From positions 5,185,501-5,249,500 of the forward strand of contig CM034143.1 in NCBI GenBank assembly GCA_019914995.1: 64,000 bases of DNA, written 5' to 3'. The notes beneath the pieces were generated by a model that searched no databases, was not told the origin of the DNA, and saw only the letters and a program-made list of their open reading frames with translations. Shown in pieces: positions 12,910-24,319 of the stretch. Numbering within the stretch: position 1 is the first letter of the stretch; every line of letters begins with the position of its first letter. The stretch comes from Acanthochlamys bracteata. Its lineage: Eukaryota; Streptophyta; Magnoliopsida; Pandanales; Velloziaceae. A program made the translations under genes and the position numbers.

Positions 12910-13207
12910 AGTGCGTGATTAAATATCTTATAACTGAATTTCATAAAAATAAAAAATAAAATAAATTTTTTAAAAATAAAATAGAAATAAAATTAAGTAT
13001 TTATATTTTAATAATTTTCAAGAATGTATTAAAAATTAAAAAAATAATTGTATTGAAAATTGTGTAAATAAAAAAATTAAATATTAAAGTTCTTTGAATA
13101 AAAATAAAATTCTGAATTATTTATATAATTAAAATATATAAATTATTTGAAACTTAAAATTTGAAAAAAAAATAAAAATTATTAACATTTGAAACACATT
13201 CTTAAGT
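12910..13207 (-). mobile_element. MITE family A copy (inverted orientation)
   Basis: An AT-rich element starts near GTGCGTGATTAAATATC and ends ATTTGAAACACATTC, forming an imperfect terminal inverted repeat. The phrase ATAACTGAATTTCATAAA near its left side is the reverse complement of the family A phrase TTTCATAAAACTCAGTTA seen at 43265-43281. Boundaries and target duplication are unresolved. Confidence 0.5.
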
Positions 13208-16200
13208 GGTGATTGGTCTATCAAGTTAACTGATTTGTTTATTATTCGTACACCATACAATCACTCGGCTACTAATTCACCTAAGCTAATCTAAAGATCC
13301 AACAATTTTCTTTAATCTAAAACAATAAACTCATTTTGTTCAAAATCTTTTTAAAAAAATTATCTTATTTTAAACTATTTCAAATTATCTTATTTGAAAG
13401 ACTCTTAAGTGTTTGACCAAGTTGGCAACTGCAACATTGGTTTCCTTCAGATCTACGAAATACCTGAATGTCCCGTATCCACCCAAACAAAAGACCTTTC
13501 TAAAAAACAAAATTGTGGACTGTTTGGTAAACTTCAAAAGTTGCAAAAATATGAATGAAGAATGTTTCCATATTTACATTTGCATACCTCTAAAATGAAT
13601 CTTTTCATGATTTGTTTGGTAATCATTAGAAGGTTTCTAAACCTTTTAGAAGTTATATTAGCAAGACTCAAATGTGCAGTGCTTGGTAGACTACATTATC
13701 CCTATATAGATATTAAACGTGCGATGAAAAAAAATAGTACATGAAAATTATCTTTAACCTAAATAGAAACAAAATATTCAAACATAACTACAAGGACAAA
13801 AAAAAAAAAGACACCGTAGAATTCCTATGAATCTCAATAATCATCACAAACTTTTAAAGTTTTCTTTTATTCTCTACACAGAGAGAGCAGAAGCAGAAAA
13901 CTTTCTTTTGTCATCAAGGAAAATAATTGATCTATCAATGTGGTCCAACTCCAAAAAATATTTTTTTGATTCATCAAGGAGAAATGGTCCACGTACAACG
14001 AGTACTGATTAGCATGTTTATGATTTTAAGACAATTAGTACTATAATTTTATTTTTATATATATTATTTTGGTGAAGGACCACTTTACTTCATTCATTCA
14101 CTGTGTTAAACTGTTAATCATCAGCAAATATGCAATAGGACTTTTTTTAGGTTAGGGATCGCGCACCAGTGGAAACACAGGACATGTACAATAAATATTC
14201 TTAACTTCGTCATCTCCAGTTTTGTCGGAGCTTAAAGAGTGAAGAAAAGATAAAAAAAAAGTGTCAGAAGAAAGATTATTGTTACTGTGGGTTAACTATT
14301 AGGGAAGAAGTTACCGACTTTTACCTAGATGTAAAAGAAAAGCCAATGATCGGAGGACCTGAACTCCTCCAACAAAATATCAAAAATGGAAAATGTTAGC
14401 ATGCTTTTCTCTGTATCAGAGGCAGGTTTGAATCCTGGCATCCGTGGGTAGAAGTGTTAACACAGACAGGCCGGACCGGATCAATTCGGTTTTGTTTAAT
14501 TGAAGAAAATTTAAGTTAATCTAATTTGGTGATTCAATTTTATTTTATTATTTTTTAAAATAATTTTATTCGATGGATGCTTTTTTACTAAATTAATGAT
14601 CGAAAGCTGGTTATTGATCAACCGCTAAATTTTTGAATCATTGTCTAGACGGACATGCTGTGTGTCAGGCTAAAAAACTTAACATGATATTACCTGATCG
14701 ATTGGATCAAACCGGTGTAGTTTCAATTTTGCATTTAGTTTGGTCCAATTTTGAATCTCTATTATGGGTTATGAGCCCACCATAATTCCACTACACCATT
14801 CTAACTTGTTACTAGTACTACTTTATTATTATTACTATTATTTTACTTAATCTAACTGTATTGCATCTTAGATCATTGTCCTTATTACTTGCAGGGCATG
14901 CTTGGGATGGTTTATAAGTGCTTCTTTCATCACTTTTTAATTTTTTATTTTTAAAAAAATCTACTTTAGAAATTTTATTTCTTAAAATAAATTTGAAATT
15001 ATGAAAAATACACATTATTTTGTAGGGACACATCGGCGCACATCGGTCCGATTTTATCGGTATAAAGTTCTAAAAATGATCTCCACCGTTGAATATAAAA
15101 ATTATGAGCTGAAAATATATTGACAAAGTTTTAACTCAATTGGATTACGAATCAATATTCATCCGATTTTTTGATCATGATGACATCAATGAAAAAATTT
15201 TAAAATATATATTTTATCAAATCATTAAAAGGATACACTCAAAAAGCAAAGTGGGTTTATTTTTTATATTTATTTTGTTTTGTAAATGGTTTAAAAGTAA
15301 AATTTTTAATTATAAAATGTGAATTTTGGAGATGCTTTTGGCCAGAAAAAAGAATTGATTTTTTTGTATTTACTTTGTTTGAAAATAAATTAGAAGTGAA
15401 ATTTTTTGCCCAAAAAATTTGAGTTCAAAATGTTGATAAACATGCCCTTAAACTCCACTTTTATCAATTTTATTTTTTACAAACTCAGTTCTAATTTGTA
15501 GGTTTGGTAACACACCCTAAAATGATTTGACAAGAAAAAACATATCAGTTTCAACGTTCTCAGACAAAGAAGATTTATGTTTCCATTTGTTTCAAAGCTT
15601 CCCAGAAATGAACTACCCAACCACAATGCCCAAGTTAAAAAGTTAGATATTACAGAGTGAGTAGACTTGTTTACAAAGAGTGAAGGACCTGCGACTAGCT
15701 ATCTTATTAGTGGCTATTTGGCAATACATTTCACACTGCCTTTTATTTCATTTAAGTTTTCATGTTTTGCAATAAGCTTTTTATACTGAAGATGAATTGT
15801 ATATCATTTATATATAAATTTTTTATTTTTTAGACAAAAAATCAAGCTTATTTCTATAAAAACTTAATTTTTTTTTTTAATTTTTTTTTTAAAGCACTTT
15901 CAAATATTCTCGTATTAGAGCTCTACATTATTATGACTGTCTAATAGAGCTAACATCAACGTAGTTTGCAAATATACATATAGTAATTAAAATACATGAA
16001 GCAGCACACTTAAAATCTAGTGAAAAAATTAAAATTCGGTGCATTTGAAATATACTCTGATGCTGCGCAAGAGTTTCCCCTTGCTGTAAAGGATGGGCAA
16101 CTCTAGCCTCTTAAGTCACATTAAGCATTAGTATAAATATATAATCTCTTAGCCGTAAAAGCGAACACACCTGTTGTGAGATTTATAACTCATAACCATA

Positions 16201-16963
16201 TAACATGAATTCACATATTCTTATCTTGCACACTGCCTAGTTTGCGCACTTCTTTTGTCGAAAGACGAATAAAAACAACTTCTTTTTAGTTAAATTTCAG
16301 TAAACTTAGATAACAGACTCTGGCAGCCCTTGACGCGAATAGTAGAACGTTATGCAAGTGCACCAATTAAACATAACAACATAGAACGGAACCAAAACAA
16401 AATGTAACAAATCTTTACAACTAACGGAAAATGAACCACTTTAAGTTTGCATTTTGAAACTAAGAAAAATAGTTTGAGGATCTTGCCCAAACCGTTTGAT
16501 TCGAGCAACAAGTTTATTTTATAAAATCACACCAGTCCAGTGTAGTGATTCCTACAAGAAGGATTCTATAACATTTTAATATATTACTGAGTGTAATAAT
16601 ATTAAAGAAACCTTGTATCGAATAACATTGGCATTTCAAACTGAAGTAACAAGAAGCTCTTGGTTATAACTATGCAAGTGCGTGCATTTTTCATTCAGGA
16701 AAGCATGTAAGACGAGCGATGCAGTCTGAAATAGCATTTTCTTCTGAGAGATCCAAAACCAAAAAGTCATTCATTGTATTCAACAAAACCAATACTATTT
16801 GCATGGTTTATTCTAAGTCGACAATGAAAGCAAAATTTGTCTTTATCATTCAGTAGAATATCGAAATATGTGATGGTAATGAGGAAGATACAAAGTTGAA
16901 AAATGATGAAACACAATTGAGACCTATGGAAATAAAAGCATTCCTATAGCAATGCTGTGAACC
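13208..16963. other. AT-rich spacer
   Basis: Nothing gene-like was recognised; short open frames are in AT-rich DNA with no family resemblance. About 15445-15530 looks like a truncated right end of MITE family A: it contains AACTCCACTTTTATCAATTT and a CAGTTCT phrase and ends GGTAACACACCC. The segment at 14460-14720 contains poly(A/T)-rich stretches with repeated AATTCGG/AACCGG words, like several other spacer repeats here. The end of this stretch is the 3' flank of the AT-hook gene. Confidence 0.4.
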
Positions 16964-17374
16964 TCACTTGCAATCGACACCTACTTCAGCAGCACGGTTA
17001 GGTTTGCTTTTGCGTCTGCTACCATTTTGCCGGAGTATGTTTGTCCTAGTTGATTCTTCAATTACAGGTGTTACCCCACCATTGTTTTCCTCCACGAGAG
17101 ACTCGATATTCTCTTTTACTTGCGGGTGCCCTTTCCTTTTCTTCACTTCTACTGCTCGAGGGACTTCCATGTCTTTGTCAGACACAGCAAGTTTTACATC
17201 ATCTGCATCCTCTTCAATCTTTTGGATGTCGTCTTCATCTATATCATCTTTCAAAGGCCTTTGTGGCCTTCCCCTTCTCTTATATGCCGGAAGTGTTTCT
17301 TCGTCGCCATTAACTAACTCTTCATGGCTCCTGGCAACTGTCATTTTTCTTCCTTTCCCTCTTCCTCTACCCAT
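16964..17374 (-). CDS. Small basic AT-hook-like nuclear protein, function unknown
   Basis: A single coding exon of 136 residues. It starts MGRGRGKGRKMTV, has an AT-hook-like core KRRGRPQRP at residues 32-40, an acidic stretch (DDIDEDDIQKIEEDADD) at about 43-59, then a basic middle (KKRKGHPQVK) and a basic tail (SRRKSKPNR). Composition and motifs suggest a nuclear DNA-associated protein. A short conserved plant protein with this start is familiar to me, but I cannot attach a function. An intron in the 5' leader is likely, with acceptor ATTCAG just upstream of the ATG and donor near 18218 (sense AAAG/GTTAGC), putting a non-coding first exon at about 18222-18590. The plus-strand frame over the same bases is a shadow. 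Confidence 0.75.
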   Translation of the reverse strand: MGRGRGKGRKMTVARSHEELVNGDEETLPAYKRRGRPQRPLKDDIDEDDIQKIEEDADDVKLAVSDKDMEVPRAVEVKKRKGHPQVKENIESLVEENNGGVTPVIEESTRTNILRQNGSRRKSKPNRAAEVGVDCK

Positions 17375-17383
17375 TAAACCTGA

Positions 17384-18600
17384 ATAACTAGGCCAACATA
17401 AATCAACACCTATAAAGCGGAAAATGGAGAAAATAATATATAATTACATTCACTTTTTCATAATGCAGATTCCTGCCATTATATAAGATCAAAAATTTCA
17501 ACCCTGCGAAGCAGATCTAGATATAATAAATACATATATCTAGACATAGTTGGACTAAATGAATATCAAGGAGAAACTTTGATCTATCAAGCGAAATGTT
17601 ATTTAAGGTTTCTGTCAGAATTAATTTGATGGCACAGGTCATTGTTGAAACTGATGGGCACGCAAAGAAATGCGACATGACCAACAACCAAATAGCTAAA
17701 CCACTTTTAAAGAAAGGAAGAAAAAAATTCAATACAATCTAGAAATCTCACTTCTCAAATTAAAAACAGAAATAGGTTGATTGAATTCCAATTACATCAG
17801 AATCAGATATCACTTGATAACCTTTCCAAAAAAAAAGTATACAAGAAAATTCCTTTAGCAGGAACCAAGATTCAATTTCATGCACCATTCATGAAATGGA
17901 TAAATGAACCAAATATAGATTATTGCTGTTAGTAGCAAGAATCAACTCCATGCAATATCTCTTCCATTCATAACAAGAAACTAAGTATAATCTTATTAGT
18001 TATAAGTGAAAACAAACTAGCTTTACCCAAAAGTGTGCGAAGAAATATAAAAGAAAAAGAGCCAAAACGATGCCGTAACACATCTTACAAATTACAAATC
18101 ATAATAAAAAAGAATAACTTTTATTTCTTCTACCAAGACAATAGAAATCAACGCTAAAAACGTCTCAGTAACAACCGAACTCATAAAAGAAAGTTCCAGA
18201 TCCAAGAGTAGAAGCTAACCTTTAGATGAAAATTTTCTGCTTTGAAGCCCGTAGCAACAGCCACCAATTGAAACCTCTCAAAATCCCAAAAGGATTCAAT
18301 CTTTCAAGATTCAGAAGCCAAAAGACTTATCCTTCCTCTTGTTAACTTTGAAATGGAACAGGACAAACCCAAACTGAAAACAGACACAAAGATTAAGATT
18401 TTAACAAAAACCGAAGAAAAAAAATTCAAATTCTCGATTGAGGAATGATTGATTTTGAGATCTAAAAGAGTGACAAAGGTGGAGTGAAGGAAAAAAAAGA
18501 AAATTGGTGAAGAAGAAGGATTGCAGAGATAGATTTGAAAGAGAGGAGATTTTTCTTTTTCTGTTTTGAGGAGTGTATCTCAACTGTTGGGTGCCGAAAT
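17384..18600 (-). other. Probable 5' UTR intron and non-coding first exon of the AT-hook gene
   Basis: Sense strand AAAG/GTTAGC near 18218 is a plausible donor and ATTCAG just upstream of the ATG a plausible acceptor. The region 18400-18590 is CT-rich on the sense strand, as expected for a plant 5' leader. This is inference without transcript support. Confidence 0.45.
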
Positions 18601-18744
18601 GAACACCATTTCGTAAATCAGGCCTCTATTTTTAGTTTTAGCTGGAGGTCACTGGACCTTTAACTCTTTTTGGCCCATCAAATTAGCCCAATATGGATGA
18701 ATCAGGTGCTTCCATTTTAAATTTGCGAAATTTTTTATCAATTT

Positions 18745-18990
18745 TAAACAGTTCATATATTTTAATGCTTAAAAAATTTAGAATTTTTACTTCCGTAAGA
18801 ATCTTTATTTTCAAAGACAATTGAACTTTATTTTCAATCAATTTTTAAAAATAAAAAAATAAAATTTATTTTATACTCAACTTTAAAAATAATTAAAATA
18901 TAAAAATTTAATTAATTTATAATTTTTATCTTTCACTTTCGACTTTTATGAAACTCAAGAACGAAAAGACGTCCCTAGAAACATTCGGCA
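18745..18990 (+). mobile_element. MITE family A copy near the AT-hook gene promoter
   Basis: It contains the family phrase ATAATTAAAATATAAAAA followed by a T-rich block and TTTTATGAAACTCAAGAACG, and ends near GACGTCC, like the copy at 43018-43309. The left end is not resolved. Confidence 0.45.
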
Positions 18991-19553
18991 TGCCTTATCC
19001 TTCTTTTCCGAAGTATTTATATGTATATTTTTTTTAAAAAAGTTCTCTATAGTAGTTGTAGAAAATTTGTCAGATTATCTCTATTTTGATCCCATAAAAT
19101 TTTGTTAGGTTCATGTTGGACTCAAAGAAAGTACTACTAGAATGTTAATAATTTATTATGCCAATAAATGTTATTTTTGGAAGAACAGTAGATAAACGTA
19201 AATTTTTGGATGAAGTCAAAAGCTGATTGAGAATAACAACATGAATTTCCATGTTTCTTCAGGTATGTTGCAGTAGGGAATGAGCCATTTCTGAAGAGCT
19301 GTAATGGAGCCTGCAATCATGTGACACTATCAGCAGTGAAGAACATTCAGAGAGCCTGTTGTGTCTCATGGATGAAGACACGAAGGCAATGGATGCCTGG
19401 GAGCTTTGGAAGGCATTGGTTTTTTTTTCTTTTTTCCGGAAGTTGACTTTGATTTGAGCGGAAAAGCAGCGAAGAACAAGCAGTTGATGGAGCTTAGGAT
19501 ATTAAGTACTTGCCCGAGACCTGGTGTATTCTTCACTGGACGTTGTAGATTTT

Positions 19554-19784
19554 AGAAAGCGTGTTTCAAATCCCCAAAACTCCAATTTCTTCTGCAATAA
19601 TTGGAGTTTTCAATATTTCACTTATTTCAATTGTAAACTGAATTCAGAATTTCACTTCAAAATTAAACATTACTTTCAACCCAATTCAAAAAATAATTAA
19701 AATATAAAAACTGAATTTCACTTCTAACATATTTTTTAATAAACTCTATTTTTCACATTTTACGTTCGTGAAACGGACATATGC
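19554..19784 (+). mobile_element. MITE family A copy
   Basis: It starts AAAGCGTGTTTCAAATCC. Its body contains CTCCAATTTCTTCTGCAATA, AATTAAAATATAAAAACTG and AATAAACTCTATTTTTCAC, and it ends near GTTCGTGAAACGGAC. The order of phrases is the same as in the 43018-43309 copy. The terminal inverted repeats are weak. Confidence 0.5.
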
Positions 19785-20105
19785 AACCCAATTTTTTTCA
19801 ATACTGTTAACAAAGCGCACAAGGCCTACACTCAAAAAGTTAGCTATTCAGGTAAGAGTACCCAATCTATATAACACCCACCATCTCAATCCGAATTTCT
19901 CATGGGGACTATTCTCACAAACAATATACAAACAATATGTCATTGTCTTTCAAAATATGAAAGTTATCACATTGAACACAGATTACAAATTTCCTCCACG
20001 TTGTCATTATGTTGATAACAGAACTATTTGAAAGAGCTTTTGCTTAAAAAGCTTTGTCTTGACGTGCTATACTGAGGCATCAAAATTTGGTAAGCTGTAC
20101 AGCAT

Positions 20106-23100
20106 CTAGCTGATATTTGACAGATATTCTGTGTTCTTTGATACATCTGAACATGGATTAATGATGTCGTCTGTAATCTGTACTAGCTCGTCAGGAGGAA
20201 GGATATCCAGGCTTTGCATATCAATGAGATTACGATTGCTTTTCATTTGTTCTTCAAACATCTTCTGAAGCTTCCTTCCCTGTGCCTCAATCCTCATCTG
20301 TAGGTTTCTTTGTACCTTGAAGTTTAGATCGATCAGTAAAAACAAGTTCGAAAGCAGGAAAGGAGAACAATGATTTTGAGAAGATCTATTCATAATGCAC
20401 TATGTATAATACCTCGAGTTGCTCATGAAGGCGCCTTTGCACATCTAGCTGAAGCCGCAAGGCTTCTGTGATCTGTACTCCACTGCAATAAAAGATATGA
20501 AACAACCATAAATATTGATGGATGGGAAAACTGAAGTTTGTCAGTGTTAATATTAAAAAATGTGGTAGAAGGGTAAGTACGCTCTATTATCCAGATGTTG
20601 AATGCTGTTATTAGAGCTCGCCCTTTCAGCATGGCCTAAAAGATAAGAAATGAAGTCACTGCAGTGGATTATTATGTAATAAAAGATCATATAACATCTA
20701 AAACTATGCCTGAAGACATTAAATCGTGAAAGTAATCTATTATAGAGCAGAAGTATAATCAAACATGAAACATATATATAATCTAACTATTGCTTATCAA
20801 ATCCTTTTTACATAACTACAGCCTTGATAACTTAATTAGTTTGGCACATATTAGTGAGCTTATCTCAAATTCCAGAAGACAACCAAACAAAACAGTGAAG
20901 CTATCTATGGCCTGTTTGCCAGCAAAAGGTAAGTTGGTTAAAACCAGGAATCCGAGTAGCTGTGTCAAAGAATTTTGCTCCCATCAACATTGCCAATTAA
21001 ATCCTCCAGAACCTTGCAAATTCTTTCACAATAAAATCTGACTGCATACTTGTGCCAGTGTATTACAGCTCATATTTTCAGCTATCGAAATGGGAATTAG
21101 TCTAGAGACTCTAGTCTATCAAGAAAAATGATTTTACTGATAGGTTGAAGAGCATGTTGTTCATTAGTTTGATTTTAACAAAATGTCATAATGTATCTTT
21201 TGAACAGCTAAAGACATAGGACAAAGGTCATAACCTATCTTTGAATACCTAAGCTTAGATAACTGAATACCTAATAACTTTAATTTCCAATTGGAAAATA
21301 TTAAAGAAGATGAAGTGACAACTTCATCAAAGGCTAGCACTTCATTTTGTCATAGCCACCTCAACCAGCTTTAATACTAGCATCAAACATCATAACATAC
21401 ATGAAGACTATATCATTCTGTAGATAATGAAACTTGCAAGCTGAATCAGAAACATTTTCATGAGCACAAGAACCGTATATGACAAGTGTATAATCCCTGC
21501 TATATAATTTGGTTATGCAAGTTATAGGAATGTTTGCAAAGTGCTTAGCCTATTCCAAAGTGACTTGAACTTTATTCAGCTATCTAGCAATTTAAATGCC
21601 AATAAAAAAATGTAAGGGGAATACCACTCAACATAACCATGACTTGCAGCTGGAACTATGTAACTTTGTTAGGAAATGATAAATAAAACTATCATAGTTC
21701 ATATAAGTTGAGGCTTTGAGAGGCCACAGAAAGATCAACAGAGAAACGCAGAAGTCAATTTTCATATGGCATTTATATATAAATATGTTTGATTGAAAGG
21801 CATCCACAAATTTCTATTACTGTTTCAGAAAATTGTTCTATATATGGTAAAAGTTAGGACTCGCTCTGTTGTATTTAGAGCAGCTTGTTGAACAATGTAT
21901 AGTAAAGAGAATCTTTTGCATAAGCTTCCCATTCCTTACCTTCTGAGTCAGGCAAGTACTTTGCAATGCGATATTTCTGCAAGCAGTGTAAGTACAATTA
22001 CTTTCCTAATGCTAAAAGCCATAATCCAAAATTGAATACTCTGCTGAAAGATACCTGCAAGTGACTCTTAACATGGTAGATAGTCAATCCTTCCAAGTCC
22101 ATCAGTTTTAAGATTCCCTTTGGTGTTGCCTCTGCAAGAAAAACCAGCTAACACATCAGCTCGAATTGCTAGCTCAGAAGTTAATGATGTATGAATCAAA
22201 TTGCACTAATCTTCAAACATGATCATTATATCACTTACTCTCTGCCCCTCCCAGACGATTCACACACTGCACAAAACGTTCATGGAGATCCGGAGTCCAT
22301 CTTATCCTTGTCTTACCTGGTGCAGATGTTCCAGTTGAACAAAATGCACCAGGTGCTCCAACTGGTTCCACTGGATGTTGCTTCTCCATGAGCTGCTGAA
22401 CCTCTGGTGCTTTCATCAAGGAGATTGATGAATTGCAATTAACCTTCTCAAGGAACATGAAGATCAAAACATCTAATTACTCTCAAAAGGCAATGGCAAA
22501 CAGAAGCAAGGTAGTGAAACACTTACATTAATATTGCAATTTCCATTAACTGTAGCAAATTGGCTCAAAGTGTTATTAGTACCTAGAAGTCCTTCCTTTC
22601 TATTTTGTGATTGATGTCCAATCTCAATTTGACCCCTTTCCTGAACTTTGATTCTACCATGAGGAAAATGTGAATTTTCATTTTCTAGCGAAGAAAACTT
22701 CAGCGACTCCAAAGTATCCTCTGATTGGATAAGATGATCATTTTTCAAAGAGAACCCACTATATAAGATATTTGGAAGGTTTCTCTGTGATTGAGGGAGA
22801 GATGAAGGATTGATCAGCTGAAAATCTAACTGTGGAAGACCCATAAAGCGCTCGGTAGCAAAAAAAGCACCTGCTATTGATCCAACACCACCAGAAACAG
22901 GATTGGATAGAGCATTGGAGTGCATAACATAAGAATGAGGTGATAAATCACTTGAGGAGGTGAGACTATATTGTTGTGGACTAGCATGATCCAGAAAATT
23001 GGTCTGGATTCCTGAGGGTCTTGCTACCTTAAAACTGAGACTTTCACAAGAAGAATTCAGAAATTCGAGAGATGAATCATTTATTGATCCATACTTCCGT

Positions 23101-23129
23101 TTAATGCACTCAAGCTCCTGAGAGTTCAT
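20106..23129 (-). CDS. MYB-CC (PHR1-like) transcription factor
   Basis: Seven exons on the minus strand: 23129-22527, 22446-22239, 22131-22055, 21976-21940, 20635-20581, 20482-20413, 20315-20106, closing in frame to 419 residues. The start [14 protein letters not shown] follows an in-frame stop just upstream of a non-ATG candidate. Residues 1-245 are Ser/Asn-rich. The GARP-type MYB domain begins [14 protein letters not shown] (about 246), with GGAEKATPKG and the hallmark [14 protein letters not shown]. The MYB-CC coiled coil follows ([20 protein letters not shown], then [19 protein letters not shown]). Proteins of this class bind P1BS-like GNATATNC sites, often as dimers, and many act in phosphate-starvation signalling. 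Which PHL subgroup this is remains open. The exon 2 acceptor is a GAGAAG tandem (NAGNAG), so a one-residue alternative is possible. Confidence 0.92.
20636..21939 (-). other. Large MYB-CC intron 4
   Basis: A 1.3-kb intron lies between the exon ending PDSEG and the exon starting HAERAS. No coding segment consistent with the family lies inside. Confidence 0.8.
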
Positions 23130-24060
23130 TTTCAAGAGCAATAGTTCAGACAAATCTGTGCAAACACTATGAGTCAGAAAAAGCTTCAGAGCTGCAACCA
23201 AAGCCTAGGCCAATGAAGTATTCGCAGGGAGTGCCAATGAAGAAGGAAAAAAGAATTAATGGATCAAAGCAGCAACAAAAGATGTCCAAAGTTCTTTCCA
23301 GTTTAGATACTCCTCGAAGCTTCTAATTTGGAATCAGTGTCTCCATATTCCGAAAGGCTTCACTAACAAGATACGAATATAACTATTAGCAAAGAGTCTC
23401 CAGTCAGCTTCTGATTATTCCTAAGAAGCCAAGATGGATAGGAATGAAGAATCAAATCTATGTGATATGAAATCGGTACACCCATTAGTTTCACTAGTCA
23501 AATAAACATATTGAAACAGGAAGTCAATATAAAAATGCACAATAATAATGAAAAATCAAAAAGCTCTATGAGTCCCAAGGATCATAAGATAATGTGCAGA
23601 GTATGAAAAGAAGCATGAAAGAGGAATCCAATCCAAATCCTAAGGCATAATGAACAAGTAAACATCCTTCCCTTATTGGAGAACTGATTCTCGTAGCTCA
23701 GCGTTTCAGATTATCGATCAATGTATTTTAGTTGAAAATCTCAGATTAAACAGAAGAACACAAACAAAACACAACCCAAGTGGCTCATAAATAAAAAAGC
23801 AGGCGCATAACGAAACACTTGGGTAATATTCCATCCCCATTATATAACTATGAGCTTTCATGGAAGCCTTCTTTCAAAATAAATTAAAAAAAACAAAACG
23901 TGGATAAACAAACTAATGGTTACCAATTTTAGAGAAGACAAGACAAGACAGTCACCATCTCAAGATTCGCTACTTTCTGAAAGTTTTACAAAAACTTTGT
24001 TCTCATCCTCACTGAGGCATTTTTACGAACAAGTTACCTGCACGTTCAAGAAACAACAGT
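23130..24060 (-). promoter_or_regulatory. 5' leader and upstream region of the MYB-CC gene
   Basis: No coding frame was seen. The stretch probably holds the 5' UTR, perhaps with an intron, and the start of the promoter. I could not fix a transcription start. Confidence 0.4.
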
Positions 24061-24286
24061 ACGAAAACTAGTAAGAAAATGGAAAGATAAATTCATTTTT
24101 ACGTAAGCTTCTGAAGAACACAGAAACTTGAAATTTCCAATTAATTTAGGGCAACAGAATCACTTAAGTCAACGGCTGAAATATCTACCGATCAAAATTT
24201 AAAAACAAACATGAAAAGAGATAAGAAAAGAAAGGTTTTCTTAAAAAAATAAATAAATAACATGGAAATAACGCGGGAAAGCAACG

Positions 24287-24319
24287 CTGTTCAAGAACAG
24301 CTGTACTGTTCAAGAACAG
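24287..24319. repeat. Two direct copies of a perfect palindrome CTGTTCAAGAACAG
   Basis: The 14-base palindrome occurs at 24287-24300 and again at 24306-24319. Each copy contains TTCNNGAA, the core of a heat-shock element. It lies about 1.2 kb upstream of the MYB-CC ATG, possibly in its promoter. A regulatory role is inference. Confidence 0.6.

Noticed and set aside
14400-14460. tRNA-like B-box (GGTTTGAATCC) near 14427
   Set aside because: The T-arm stem pairs only four of five bases, and no A-box, acceptor stem or anticodon arm fits at the right spacing.
16968-17387. 139-codon plus-strand open frame
   Set aside because: It is antisense to the AT-hook-like gene, whose MGRGRGKGRK start and AT-hook core make the minus strand the real one.
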